Shown: positions 1-21,055 of the stretch, piece after piece
How positions within the stretch are numbered: position 1 is the first letter of the stretch
Layout: every line of letters begins with the position of its first letter
Source: Axinella damicornis
Lineage: Eukaryota; Porifera; Demospongiae; Axinellida; Axinellidae
Assembly: GCA_963931865.1 (NCBI GenBank)
Contig: OZ007505.1
Span: 682,001 to 746,000 of the forward strand
Reading direction: 5' to 3'
Length of the DNA: 64,000 nt
Made by a program: the position numbers and the translations under genes
Notes under the pieces: model-generated
Seen by the model: only the letters and a program-made list of their open reading frames with translations
What the model was told of the DNA's origin: nothing
Databases searched by the model: none

Positions 1-44
1 ACTCGTACGTTGAAGGGATTCATTGGAATCCTAAGAGACAAGCT

Positions 45-66
45 GGGGGGGGGGGGGGGGGGGGGG
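45..66. repeat. poly-G tract (22 bp)
   Basis: Uninterrupted run of G. Homopolymer runs of 15-40 G or C recur throughout the window. The rest of positions 1-500 shows no recognisable gene. Confidence 0.95.
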
Positions 67-502
67 TACCAGGTTGTGTGCTAATTTGTTTGTAACATTC
101 AAATGCACATCAGCTGAATCTACAGGAAAAGCACAAAACTGCCAGGCATGTAGAAAATGTGGTCCCTTCTCTTCCGATTGAAGGGGATTCAAGACAGGTT
201 TGGTACGCACGGTCAGTCTGAGGTCATCCATCAGGCACTGGAGGTGAGAACCCCTGTGATATAATTATAGCCTCATAGAATTCTACGAGTTTCTGTTTCA
301 TGATCAAGTGAGACATCACGTCATGTTAACTACAATAGGTGACATGTCCAGCTTGCGTGACAAGGTTTCAGTTAGGAAAACCCAGGAATTTCCAGCCAAC
401 TGCCAAGTATGTTGATCACTACTGCATACCAAAGGTATTATCAGTTGGGCTGCAGTCAGTTTAATGGACATAGTGCTCAATATCCAAGAACATCATCCAA
501 GA

Positions 503-635
503 ACATTAGTGCTCAAGATTGCTGCTCAATATCCAAGAGTGCTCAAGATTGCTGCTCAATATCCAAGAGTGCTGAAGATTAAGATTGCTGCTCAATATCC
601 AAGAGTGCTCAAGATTGCTGCTCAATATCCAAGCA
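503..635. repeat. minisatellite, about 30-bp unit
   Basis: Four to five imperfect copies of a unit that includes the words AAGATTGCTGCTCAATATCC and AAGAGTGCTC. From 636 to 1250 I see only a short GT/CA stretch near 905-925 and no supported exon. Confidence 0.85.
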
Positions 636-1254
636 CATCCTCATTCCCACCTGCCACCTCCAGTCTGTAATCGTTTGCAGTAAGCAAATACGGCAGGGGA
701 AGGCCTGGGAGATCTGGTCATGTGCACTGACGTCCAACCGGTATAACAGACATCCAGCCTTTGGACGGACATCACAAGGCAGGCATTGAATTCTTCGCCG
801 GGCACTGCCCCCCATGTGTCTACATTCTGGCTACCTGATGGCACCGCACGTGACCAGATCTCCCAGGCCTTCTCCCTCCGTATTTGCAGGTACTGCAAGC
901 ATGTGTGTGTGCGTGTGTGTGTGCATGCATTGTATGTGTGATGCACCGCACACAGTGAGATGACCAGCCTTCCTGTGAACATCACTGCACATACCACACA
1001 AAAACACTTCCCACGACAAAAGCCAGCTAAGTAAACTATCATGTTCCAAGCCTGAATTCTCTTCAGTTCCACTCTTCATTGTTGAGAAGCAGTGTGGATG
1101 ACCCAACTGCAACAAACAGATGAGGAATTTGCTCCGACCAATTACGTGGAGTGTCTTCATATGTATTCAGTACCCTCTCAGACGCTGTTGGCGCAGTATG
1201 CATCCCAACGTTCAACGTGACTGCTCAGATGGGCAACAGAGCAATGCACATGGT

Positions 1255-2020
1255 TAGCCTCACTCCCAGACCAGCGTTAGCCTCACCAGCGTTAGCCTCA
1301 GTCCCAGATCAGCGTTAGCCTCACCCCCAGACCAGCGTTAGCCTCACCCCCAGACCAGCGTTAGCCTCACCCCCAGACCAGCGTTAGCCTCACTCCCAGA
1401 CCAGCGTTAGCCTCACCCCCAGACCAGCGTTAGCCTCACCCCCAGACCAGCGTTAGCCTCACTCCCAGACCAGCGTTAGCCTCACCAGCGCTAGCCTCAG
1501 TCCCAGACCAGCGTTAGCCTCAGTCCCAGACCAGCGTTAGCCTCACTCCCAGACCAGCGTTAGCCTCAGTCCCAGACCAGCGTTAGCCTCACTCCCAGAC
1601 CAGCGTTAGCCTCAGTCCCAGACCCCCTCACTCCCAGACCAGCGTTAGCCTCAGCCCCAGACCAGCGTTAGCCTCAGTCCCAGACCAGCGTTAGCCTCAC
1701 TCCCAGACCAGCGTTAGCCTCACTCCCAGACCAGCGTTAGCCTCAGTTCCAGACAAGCGTTAGCCTCACTCCCAGACCAGCGTTAGCCTCAGTCCCAGAC
1801 CAGCGTTAGCCTGTCCCAGACCAGCGTTAGCCTCACTCCCAGACCAGCGTTAGCCTCAGTCCCAGACCAGCGTTAGCCTGAGTCCCAGACCAGCATGCCT
1901 TCTTCCCAGACCAGCGTTAGCCTGTCCCAGACCAGCGTCAGCTTCAGTCCCTGACCAGCATGTCTCCCTCCCAGACCAGCATGCCTTCTTCCCAGACCAG
2001 CACGGCTCCCTCCCAGACTA
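1255..2020. repeat. minisatellite, 22-23-bp unit, about 30 copies
   Basis: Long array of GTTAGCCTCACTCCCAGACC-type units with C/G and T/C variants and some shortened copies. Units degrade at the right end (1880-2020), where CATGCCTTCTTCCC-type variants appear. The array abuts the broken SWIM-domain fragment at 2085. Confidence 0.95.
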
Positions 2021-2084
2021 GTGTTCATCCAGCACTTTGACGTCGGTGGAGCAGACATGTCTCAGCCACACACTGGAAATGAAG

Positions 2085-2290
2085 TGTGATCTTGTCACCG
2101 GAGGGGACCCTCACTGTTACAGCAGAAATATGCAAGTGCAAGTTCTCGACAACCATGCGTTTACCATACCGACACATTCTTGCTGTGAGGAAGTACAAGC
2201 AATTGCCTCGTTTCCTCACTGAAGGTGCTGCAGGGAGGTGGTTGATGAAGTATCAGCAAGATGTCTGTCCCCACCGTCACGGGTTATGAA
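2085..2290 (+). pseudogene. fragment of a SWIM zinc-finger (ZSWIM/FAR1-MULE-like) protein
   Basis: The plus-strand frame reads from about 2086 to a stop at 2287-2289. It contains a segment starting SPEGTLTVTAE, then CKCKFSTTMRLPYRHILAVR and a tail ending GRWLMKYQQD. This is the pattern of the SWIM domain found in ZSWIM1/3-like and MULE/FAR1 transposase-derived proteins, normally CxC...LPCRHI. Here the second-half cysteine is tyrosine (LPYRHI), so one zinc ligand is lost. An in-frame stop lies directly upstream (2080-2082) and a minisatellite occupies the place where the rest of the domain should be. A transposon-derived relic is the simplest reading. It could instead be one exon of a larger gene using the AG at 2083-2084. 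Confidence 0.5.
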
Positions 2291-2574
2291 CCAAGGGAAT
2301 GGAATGGCAGTTTTTTGCCAAAATACCTGAAGGCTAATCTTAATTGGGAGCACAAATTCAGGGATTTGGCTCATTCTGATTATGTGATAATGCTGTCTCA
2401 AGAGCCATCCATCCATCTTCCAGCTAGAATTCAGTACAACAAGCCCCAAAACATATGATTTCACAAAGACCTTCTGATGTGATAGCTATTCGCATTGGCC
2501 AAATAGGGTCTATAGAAGTGAGCCCACCTTCTGTGACGACCAACATCACAGAATCAGCAGTGACTATACATTGC

Positions 2575-2668
2575 ACACTTGTGACATCATTAGTCATGTG
2601 ATGTGAGGTGGCCCCTGCAATAGTGACATCATTAGTCATGTGATGTGAGGTGGCCCCTGCAATAGTGA
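2575..2668. repeat. direct duplication, about 51-bp unit
   Basis: Two adjacent near-identical copies of a segment with GTGACATCATTAGTCATGTG followed by ATGTGAGGTGGCCCCTGCAA. Around it (2290-3200) I see no supported gene. Confidence 0.8.
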
Positions 2669-3207
2669 CATCAGCACTGGTAGTCTCCAGAAGCAAAAGC
2701 ATAATGACCTTGTTAACATTACACACGTTTTGCAGAGAAATAGGCCGTGTTCAGTCCCCATACCACAGCATCCTGTACCCGAACACTACAGTAACTCTGG
2801 TACCACGTATTGGATCATAGAATCCGTATCCGTGGCAACAAGTCAATGAGTGTTCAGAATTGTCCAGTGGCAAGCAGATCCTCTTTGGCGGAAAGTCAGA
2901 AGCTTGCAAGGAAGCCTGTCTGCACGAGGTGCTTCCCACAGCACTCTCAGCCACAACAAAACCCAACAGTGAGAAGCAAGCAGTGTTGCCATCAATATTG
3001 GATTAGGACACAATAGGATTAAGAAGATTAAAATTTAATTCCCAACCGTTCAATTATCTTGATTACAGGAAGGAGCTTAATTCAAAAGAGAGTAAACAGT
3101 GATTATGGATGGGATTCAACTCCTCTAATAAAGAATTTGAATTCAATATTACATAACACAGTGGATCAAGGGGTTAAATTAAGTTCAACATTAATACCAG
3201 TATATAG

Positions 3208-3350
3208 CTCCCATCCCTCCTGCCCTACACGAGGTGGCTATTGGATATGAGTATGAACGATTACATTCCTTGCTGGATGCCATGCGGCAGGTGTTGGCGA
3301 TGGCTAAGTGTCCATGCCAAGGAGCGACCAGAGGTGATCGAGACAACGAG
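3208..3350 (+). CDS. unassigned exon-like ORF
   Basis: A 143-bp open segment is bounded by a plausible acceptor (TATATAG at 3201-3207) and a good donor (GAG/GTGAGA at 3350/3351). It reads PIPPALHEVAIGYEYERLHS and then a helical, Leu/Met-rich stretch ending in GATRGDRDNE. Phase is 2 leftover bases in and 0 out. I do not recognise the family and see no partner exon nearby, so this could be a chance ORF with splice-like ends. It lies about 900 bp downstream of the SWIM fragment but shares no obvious link with it. Confidence 0.25.
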
Positions 3351-3468
3351 GTGAGACAACGGTTTTACCACCATTCACTATTTCGCATGTTAAAGAACTT
3401 AATTACTATAATATGAATGTGATTCAAAATCAAGACTGCTGACTCAGCACATACGGGAATTTTGCCAC

Positions 3469-3512
3469 CAGGCCCTTTTCTGCGTTCCATGCGTGGGCCT
3501 GGGTACGAGGAT
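3469..3512 (-). mobile_element. terminal remnant of the TAGCCTCGTTCCCAG MITE family
   Basis: The segment CACCAGGCCCTTTTCTGCGT ... GGCCTGGGTACGAGGAT is a degenerate version of the right end of the full element at 45896-46463 (CCAGGCCCC ... GTGGGAACGAGGCTA). The remaining sequence of 3351-4050 shows no gene. Confidence 0.55.
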
Positions 3513-4047
3513 AACAAAGCATGTCCTGCACACACTCACCCAGCAGTATGTGTGCATTAATTGGAGTGCCAATTACTGGTCATTATCGCTGATGAGGTGT
3601 GAAGTGGGTCAGTAACAACACAGTCATGAGCTATTAGAAGCTCTTCAGTTTGGTAAATAGAACCCACCCAGAGAGACATTCTCTAATTCAACCAACCAGG
3701 ACCTCCCTCCACTCTACATACAAAGTGCTATATGTCATTCATGACGAACTACTTCATCTATCCTCATGATTAGATGCCGCACCTGATTACTCGGTGACCT
3801 CGAATCATAGCCCTGTTCGCAGAAGTGCTGAATCACCCTCGAATAGTAGCCAGTGCAACTGGTAGCGCAAAACTCTCAGGTCTTACCCTCACCTCTGGGA
3901 TATACTTCTGCACACTCTCATTGCATCCACGCCACCTCGTACATGGACTCATTCCCAGGTTACAGCTAGACAGGTTGCAGCTAGCTTAAAGGTCACCGCA
4001 ATTAATACGAATGTGATGTCACATACTGGCAACAACATGACAGTCTA

Positions 4048-4345
4048 AGAGAGTGAGCAATGGAGGCCAACAGCAGAGCGAGCAATGGCGGCCAACAGCT
4101 GAGCGAGAAATGGCGGCCAACAGCTGAGCGAGAAATGGCGGCCAACAGCTGAGTAAGCAATGGTGGCCAACAGCTGAGTGAGCAATGGCGGCCAACAGCA
4201 GAGTGAGCAATGGAGGCCAACAGCTGAGCGAGAAATGGCGGCCAACAGCTGAGCGAGCAATGGCGGCCAACAGCTGAGCGAGCAATGGCGGCCAACAGCT
4301 GAGTGAGAAATGGCGGCCAACAGCTGAGCGAGCAATGGCGGCCAA
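4048..4345. repeat. minisatellite, 25-bp unit, about 12 copies
   Basis: Units of the type GAGCGAGCAATGGCGGCCAA plus CAGCT, with A/C and C/T variants. Because 25 is not a multiple of three, overlapping repetitive ORFs appear in all minus frames; they are products of the array. From 4346 to 5330 there is no gene, only three short imperfect repeats of TTAAACTACGTATCCACG at about 4948-5023. Confidence 0.95.
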
Positions 4346-5334
4346 TAACAGGAGACCAAGTGCTCATAACTTCACCACCAAGGTGAGTCCCAGAACAGTC
4401 ACCACAGATGGCAATCTGGGTGGTATCCTTCCCACAGTGTTCAAACATTCGACTACTTCCGGCGGACATCTTCAAGGCTGGTTGTAAGTGCTGATGTGTG
4501 GAAACAAGGGCCACTTAGCAGATTATGTTGACACAGGGGTGCAGTTGGCTAAGGAGACCAGCACGCCACCTCTCACCCCTAATTACACTCTTCTACAATC
4601 CAATTAACAGATCTTTCGTAACCCAAGCCTCTAACAACAGAACATTATTAAATTAGAGCAGCCCTACTCGTGAACAGTTCCCAGCAGTCCGACGGTCAGG
4701 GCGTAACAGCTATACTGTGAAAAAAATGCAGTGGAATGGCACTGTAAGGTCTCCAGTGAATAATGTGTATGTACACAGCGGCATATAGGACGAACCTGGA
4801 AACATCATGTAAAAGCTATTTTAGCAGGGGAGAGAAGTCCACAAGGTATGAACGCAATCAGCACATTCCCTCCCTCTCACACACACAAACTAAACCATCT
4901 TCACATATGGATAGGTACAATGTGGGGACAGCATACTTTAATGTCAGCTTAAACTACGTATACGTATCCACGAGAGCTTAAACTACGTATCCACGTATAT
5001 AACTTAAACTACGTATCCACGGCTAAGACCTGTATCAAGTTATGAAACTGTGTAATGTGATGTAGTTTCGGTAACATATCTCTCTTCGAATCATAACAGT
5101 CTTCTCATCTTACTAAGTGGAAACCCATTCCATGAATAAATTATCTTCTACATGATAATAGTTGCTGGGATAAAAAGCTGTATAGCGATACTATCTACGA
5201 GCTGCGAAAGACCTTCATGGTAAACATGACCTGCGATATGGGAGGTTACATTGGCGACTGTCTGTGGCTATCACGTGACTCTAACTCATTCGATTTCACA
5301 CCTAGAATCAGTTTCCATGCAGTAGCAATTCCTC

Positions 5335-5570
5335 CACCATGGCCGTGGGATGGCTTCATGAAGCAGAAACTCCCCCCCACCATGGCCTACGTGTAGCTGG
5401 GATGGTTTCATGCACCGGAAACTTCCTCACAACGGACTATATAGGTGGGATGGTTTCATGCAGCAGAAACTCCCCAACACGGCCGTGGGATGGTTTCATG
5501 TAGCAGTGCCACGGGCCTTGCTGGGATGGTTTGCGACTCCCCCACCACGGCCGTGGTATGGTTTCCAGTT
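5335..5570. repeat. degenerate minisatellite, about 40-45-bp unit
   Basis: Five diverged copies of CCGTGGGATGGTTTCATGCA ... GAAACTCCCCACCACGG. Unit length and sequence vary more than in the neighbouring arrays, so this is probably older. Confidence 0.75.
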
Positions 5571-5985
5571 TTGGTAATTTACTGGCCAGCACAGCTGCAA
5601 TCATGCAAGCTATCACAACCCGATGTATCACATGAAGACCATTACAAACCAATTCCAATCATAGAAAGTAAATCAGCACTTCATTGCGCTCTGAATGCAC
5701 CACCTGCACTATCCATTGACTGTGGTGCTTCTGCACCATACAAGCATCCAGGTGGCTGCATTCCTACTGTACACATACTACGTAGCCAGGGGTGATTGCC
5801 AGGGGTGATTGCGTGCGAAGTAGGAGCATTGTGACATCCAGAGCCAGTGTGCCAGCTGTGAGAGAGAGGCTTTTGTTGGCTTTTATAGTCACATGACCTA
5901 CAACCAATCACATTCTTCGAACGCACACTAGTAACAGAAGTGCAAAAGTTTGAAGGTCAATTAAGATTCAACTCCACAGTTCACT

Positions 5986-6685
5986 GGTCTACACACCCTT
6001 GCTGGTTCCTGGTCTACACACCCTCGCTGGTTCCTGGTCTACACACCCTCGCTGGTTCCTGGTCTACACACCCTCGCTGGTTCCTGGTCTACACACCCTC
6101 GCTGGTTCCTGGTCTACACACCCTCGCTGGTTCCTGGTCTACACACCCTCGCTGGTTCCTGGTCTACACACCCTCGCTGGTTCCTGGTCTACACACCCTC
6201 GCTGGTTCCTGGTCTACACACCCTCGCTGGTTCCTGGTCTACACACCCTCGCTGGTTCCTGGTCTACACACCCTCGCTGGTTCCTGGTCTACACACCCTC
6301 GCTGGTTCCTGGTCTACACACCCTCGCTGGTTCCTGGTCTACACACCCTCGCTGGTTCCTGGTCTACACACCCTCGCTGGTTCCTGGTCTACACACCCTC
6401 GCTGGTTCCTGGTCTACACACCCTCGCTGGTTCCTGGTCTACACACCCTCGCTGGTTCCTGGTCTACACACCCTCGCTGGTTCCTGGTCTACACACCCTC
6501 GCTGGTTCCTGGTCTACACACCCTCGCTGGTTCCTGGTCTACACACCCTCGCTGGTTCCTGGTCTACACACCCTTGCTGGTTCCTGGTCTACACACCCTT
6601 GCTGGTTCCTGGTCTACACACCCTCGCTGGTTCCTGGTCTACACACCCTTGCTGGTTCCTGGTCTACACACCCTTGTTGGTTCCC
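5986..6685. repeat. highly homogeneous 25-bp minisatellite, about 28 copies
   Basis: Units of CTACACACCCTCGCTGGTTC plus CTGGT are almost perfectly identical; the only recurrent variant is CTTGCT for CTCGCT, at the two ends. The period is not a multiple of three and the unit has no stop in any plus frame, which explains the roughly 250-codon repetitive ORFs. From 6690 to 7480 I see no gene. Confidence 0.97.
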
Positions 6686-7496
6686 ATTTGCATAACTCTC
6701 ACACAATTGCATATCAGGGTGTACTGGAGATGTCTCGTAGGTTGAAGCAGATAAGGAGCAGCGTAAGACAATCTTAGAAACATGTAATGGATATATCATG
6801 CCCACTTGAAGAACGGATACACTGCAACCACTCAGTATAACGTTAGGGCTCGCAGCATAGCCAAAGGCAACTTAGGGTATCAAGTTTTACTCTGAATCCA
6901 TCCCAATTACGTGTTTCGCTGGTAGGAAGCAGACACCTGCGCTATATGGCCATGGTCTTGCTGACACCAATCTAGTTAACACTCTGCGTGCCACTGCAAT
7001 TAGTTATTAATCTATCGCATTTCATCCCCAAAGGAAGATACCATCTGCTATTAAACTGCATTGCTAAGCTTGCAGGACTTGCAAAGGGTGGTTTGTGTTT
7101 CAGGATATATGGCACTTCAATTCTGGGACCATCTACTTCACGGTGAAACATGACATCAAATTTTGGATATTTCCAGCTGTACGCAGTGAGCATCCAGGGC
7201 TAGTGGTGAATGATGTGTCATGCCTCATAAACAATGCACCTTATCCTTATTACTGACACGTGTGTGATTACACTAGCCCACCACATGCTGAACCCACCAA
7301 GTGGACGGGACGGTATGGAGCCATTTGCTGCACGGCCATGTAAGGGGAAGACAAATAGCTCGAGTCGGAACAGTGAGATAACCACATTGGGTATTATACA
7401 GATCGTGTCCTAGCACGAGTAAGACTATCCAGTGTAATGCCCCTTCTTCCGTGAGCTTGATTTATGCACAACCTGTGTCAGTCCAAAAACCTTTGC

Positions 7497-7680
7497 ATTT
7501 TCTGTTGTTTATAGTAGCTAACTATAATTGTTGTTGCATAGCTATCTTTGCTTACAGCAACAGTTACTATCAAAATTAACGATTGTTTACAGAATATTAA
7601 GTTGTTGTTTATAGTAATCAAGTCAAGCCAATTGTTTACATTATTGTTTACAATATACAAGTTCATTGTTTACAGTGTAT
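7497..7680. promoter_or_regulatory. cluster of TGTTTAC/TGTTTAT words (possible forkhead sites)
   Basis: Six copies of TTGTTTA(C/T) occur within about 185 bp, several as ATTGTTTACA(G/A), on the plus strand. TGTTTAC is the established core of forkhead (FOX) binding sites. The cluster may be a regulatory element or simply a decayed AT-rich repeat. The flanks (6690-7490 and 7690-8650) show no supported exon on either strand. Confidence 0.3.
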
Positions 7681-8659
7681 TCTGCCTAACATGCAAACCT
7701 AATTGTGGAATTTCCCCTTCATCAAAGTAATGTCCAAATATAGACAGTGTACGTGTACGAAGAAACTTTCACAAGTCACATGGAAACTTACAATGGCTTC
7801 CAGAAAGTTTCGCTCCAATTTGTCCAAAGCAGCCTTTGGGGTACAGCCTATGATACAATGATCACAGCATCATAGTACAGCAGCAATCTTGCTGGGCGCT
7901 AACTGAAAAGTTTGATGCCCTTAAAGCCAAGTTAAAGGTGTTTCTCCAAACACTGACAACTACCCACATTAAGGTGCTGTTCCCTGGGCAACCTACGGTG
8001 GTGAAGGAGTGGCAGACCGAACAGCTGGGAATTAAATTCTGATGCTTGACCAGGAAGTGGAATTCCAATTTTGGTTTGCTAGTACTTGACTGAAGCCATT
8101 TGCATGCAAATATAAGTGGGCAGCCCAGCCCCAGGGTACACTGAAGCTCACTGAAGACTGGTTGAATGAAAATAATATTTACACCTTTAAAGGTGAAGCC
8201 TTGAAATTTCACAACAACTGTCAGTCCTACAGTTCCGAATATGGTAAGCCTCTTGACAATGAGCTCTGACTAGAGATGGTGCATAATCGGACACTCTTTC
8301 ACTGTCGTAGACGGAATGCTCCCTTGCCATGCAGGTCAACCCTCCTTCACCACCATAGGGTCTAGCCGTCCACCCCTACCATCTCCCAGCTACATGTTAA
8401 CTGTGCCCAGTGCATTTCCTGAGCTACAGTTATACCCTAAACCACACACCTACACAGAAAGAACTCACTTAATGTATTGTGCATAAGTGAAAGAGCTACA
8501 AGATAAGCAGAATCCGCAGATGTGGATAATTCCGAAATGCTGGCCTAGTGAGCAGCCACTTGGCCAAAAAGATGGAGACGAAAGCTCGTTGAGGTTCTGG
8601 AGATTACTAGAATTTACTAGAGATTACTAGACTGGACTGGACTTGACCAACAGGCGTAC

Positions 8660-17610
<8,951 letters not shown>

Positions 17611-18098
17611 GAACGTTGTGTGATGGGCGTTTCACTACGCATGCGCAGTACAGTACAAGCTGACGACTTGCTACATTGTATGTCAGTGCGCTCGTTTGAT
17701 CTTATAGTTTGCTTGCTAAAGCAACTAGGTGCGAGCATTTCGAAATGCTTTGAGTTTCTGCTAAATGTTCATTGTGTTCATGTACCATACACAGACATGA
17801 AAGTATGGGGTACAGAAGCAAGTCAACGTACAACTGACAAAATGCAGAGCACTACAAAGTACAGCACAACATTGTGTAATATACACTGCAACATACATTC
17901 CATTTAGCATTACATTGTAACAGTGGGTTAAAATACTGGAACGTCTTGCCTGCAGACACATTATCAGATGAGTACAAAATAAATAATTTCATGTATAATT
18001 TGATAATCTGAGCCACGAATAAAAATAAATAAGTTGAATCATGTCCCAGTACAAGTATGAAGCATTGTAAGTGGCAAAGAAAATAACATCTGGGAAAT

Positions 18099-18100
<2 letters not shown>

Positions 18101-18140
<40 letters not shown>
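18101..18140. repeat. poly-G tract, 40 bp
   Basis: Forty consecutive G followed by GGGGAGAGG-rich sequence to 18180. On the Wnt coding (minus) strand it is a C40 tract in or just past the 3' untranslated region, about 115-155 bp downstream of the stop codon. Confidence 0.95.
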
Positions 18141-18141
<1 letters not shown>

Positions 18142-18253
18142 GAGGGGCGGAGGGGGTGGAGGGGGGAGAGGAGGAGGTAGCTAGCTCATACTCAGTGCAT
18201 GGGAAGTGATCAAAAAGTGAGAGCCCTATGATTCTGGTAGAGACCACCGTGTG

Positions 18254-21055
18254 TTATGTACACGTGTGGTACCGTAATAACCTATGACAAGGAGTACAGC
18301 GAATTTCACAGCAAAAATGGAACTGGCAGTTGCACTGATGTTGTATGCGTTCTGTATGTTCTTTATAGTTCCTGTTACAACCCCTACAGAGATTTGCGCA
18401 GCTGTTGGGCCCATTGGAGTGCGCATCACACACTCGACCCACGACACCCAATACACCAATATACGGGTCCGGGGTACACAAGTTAGAGGGCAAATTCTTT
18501 TCGTATATGAAACTACTGTTCCCAATTGGTCGTCCACATTGAGACCGCCATGCAAACTGTTCTCCTGTCCTCCCATTGCTATCCACCTGGCACGCCGCAT
18601 CATACTGCTGCTTTAGTTTGTCTCCAATTACACTAAAATCTGGAAGTTCGTTGTAGCATGTTTGGAAGGTACATGCACCAGAGATCCCATGGCACTTGCA
18701 CTTCACAGGTGTACTGTCGATAATATCTCTGATGATCTGTGGAGATGGGGGTGGGGGAAAGGAAGCATCAGTAAAGCAGCAGGGTTTGTACACATGAGCC
18801 CTAATTATGCAACCAGCAGATGCCTTAATGTTCTAAATGGAACACCAAAGATGTTAAACAGTCAAGCCGGCAACAGTTAATGGACCAGAGAAACAATAGT
18901 TCAAGTCTTAGACAGGAAGCCCTAGACACCGAACCTTCGAATCACTACAGTTTAATTATTGCAGGAAACGTGCCAAGCTAATGCTGACCCTAGCATTCCT
19001 GCACCTGGCAACTCCACACAAGTCCATGGAAGCCCCACAGATAGAGTCCCTAATCCTTACGCCAGCAGCCGCATGAGTCAACTTTCCTAGCCCATTATGC
19101 TGATAGTATCTGCTGACAGTACAGGCCCAAATTATCATGCAACGTACAGGGCAGTTTTGCAGAAACTTACACGTCTTCCAGCTCTGAAATTGTGTATGTC
19201 CATCTCCTCTTTCAGTCCAACTGGGCCATATCTCATAATCAGGAAATTTTCTGCAAAAGTAAGTCCAAAGTCAACATTGTCTGAGCATCCGGGCCGGTAT
19301 GTGGGACCAGCTGCTGTTGGCAGTTCCAAATCATCATTGCTGTCGCAGGAACAGGACTGTAGCACTCCCTGTCTGCACCCTTTGGCTACCGTGTAGGCAA
19401 TCGCTGCCAACGACAGAGCATGGACATATGCCGTTTCCTTGTATGCTGTCAGAGAAAGAGGAAGCAAAAGGCAAAGATAATACTTCCGGTTGTATGTTGT
19501 TATCCGTTGGGGTATTGTCAAACTAGAATCTTCCAAGTTACTGTAATTTGAGATCACGTAACTTTGTTGCCGTGCTGCCCACACATCACAGCAACAAAAA
19601 CAAGCCCATTTGGGAACCGGTCACAACCAACTTTAGTGCAGGTGTGCATCAAAATTGCTCTATTAGGCAAACCGGGCTTCAACTATGAGCGTGCATACCC
19701 ATGTGGCTTCAGTATTCTGTAGCTCTGCGCAGACATACCTGAGATACCATATCACTAACACAATTATTGCTACAGGTGGATGAACTGTATATGTGCTCCA
19801 ATTACAAGAAGAGGAATCTGCATGGTAAACTTTCCCATAGCGACCATGGTAGAAATGTTCTAATAAAAACTACCAGCAGCCTCCTGCTGTGACCTTGTGT
19901 ATTCAACTAGATTCATAAAATTCTCAAAGAATTATGTTCATGTTATTAACTATGTTCCAAGCATGTGTACGTACTCTACTATGCTATGCAGAGAAGGATA
20001 ATCACATTCAGCGAATAGCTACAAGGAACAGCTTATGAGTGTATATATGTTACCAACTGGAGCACATGCTGGAATTTACACACACCCATGGCAACATTCA
20101 CACATCATTGGGCCCAACAATGTATCTATGTGTCCGACACATGTTAAAAGGTCAAATTATTCCAGGAAATATCCCCGGTGCTTAATTCAAAAGCCATTGC
20201 TTCCAGCCTGTTAACTAAATCAGAAGTAGTGACTATGCATAAACTACAGTATTGCCGTTGGCATGAAGTACATGCACCATACAAATATGTAGTGCACAAC
20301 GGCTCCTCTGGCAATTACTGATGAATATTGGAGGGTATTATGTCAGGCAGTGTAGCAGGACTTTAATCATCCTACCCCAGACTATTGTCCATATTTGGTA
20401 AGTAGTGGAGGGGTCCTGGACATAGCTAACATTTTTGATAGCAGGCAATTATAACATAATAAACACAGACAGACCGCAGGCTGTAGCTAGGTACTTGATA
20501 CGCACCATCCGTATCTGTCTGCAATGCCAAATACATGGGCAACTACTGTGTATAGAATGGTACTATGCTTCACTATTCATCAGTGAATCGTTGTTGGCAA
20601 AATATCTGACATACGATTGCATTTTTGCACAGTAAAGTAGCACACACATTCGACCATTACAAGCTAACAGGTGCTTAGACGGAGGCACATTTAGACTACG
20701 GGTACTATAGGAAATCTCACATGGACACAATTAAGTACTGAGTAAACCTACCACGTCGTGATATATTGGGCTGCTTTAGTAGAGAAAATCCACTGCAATT
20801 CCAAACTTCATTCTTAAATCTGTTTTCACACTCTTCTTTGGCAATCCTTTCCGCCATCAGCAGTACAGGGAAGAGATCGCGGTGGCGGCCACACACATAG
20901 GATATCTGTTTGCTTGTGTCAAATATGGTTCGGCACATGTGAGGATTAAACCTGGGAAATTCCTCCACTTGTGTTGGTGGTGCAGCGGTACTGTTCACTG
21001 CCAGAGTGTCTTGTGCGTGAGTAGGGCCCAAGAGAACCAGCAAGAGAAAGACCAT
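18254..21055 (-). CDS. Wnt: Wnt family secreted signalling protein
   Basis: Three minus-strand exons join in phase: 21055-20752 (donor GTAGGT, one codon base left), 19445-19171 (acceptor TGACAG, donor GTAAGT, phase 0) and 18736-18254 including TAA. The product is 353 aa, typical for Wnt. It starts with a hydrophobic signal peptide (MVFLLLVLLGPTHAQD). It then carries the NEVWNCSGF motif, the ETAYVHALSLAAIAYTVAKG block, the conserved CSCD and DNVDFG motifs, HNFRAGRR, and CKCHGISGAC. Ser212 in that last motif is the established Porcupine palmitoleoylation site that contacts Frizzled. The C-terminal cysteine knot ends CNCQFHFCCEIRC. The frame is open further upstream to 21169; 21055 is preferred because the signal peptide follows directly. 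Family membership is certain. The bilaterian subfamily cannot be assigned by eye. It lies between GOSR2 and CNPPD1-like genes in the same direction. Confidence 0.96.
19446..20751 (-). other. Wnt intron 1, no other gene seen
   Basis: The 1.3-kb intron is ordinary unique DNA without arrays. It has no credible exon on either strand. Intron 2 (18737-19170) is likewise empty. Confidence 0.7.

Noticed and set aside
5940..6745. Two repetitive plus-strand ORFs of about 250 codons
   Set aside because: They are readings of the 25-bp minisatellite, whose unit has no stop in the plus frames; no non-repetitive coding sequence is att­ached.
7862..8212. 116-codon minus ORF and an opposite plus frame
   Set aside because: Neither has convincing splice sites, a family motif or phase-compatible partners, and they overlap on opposite strands.
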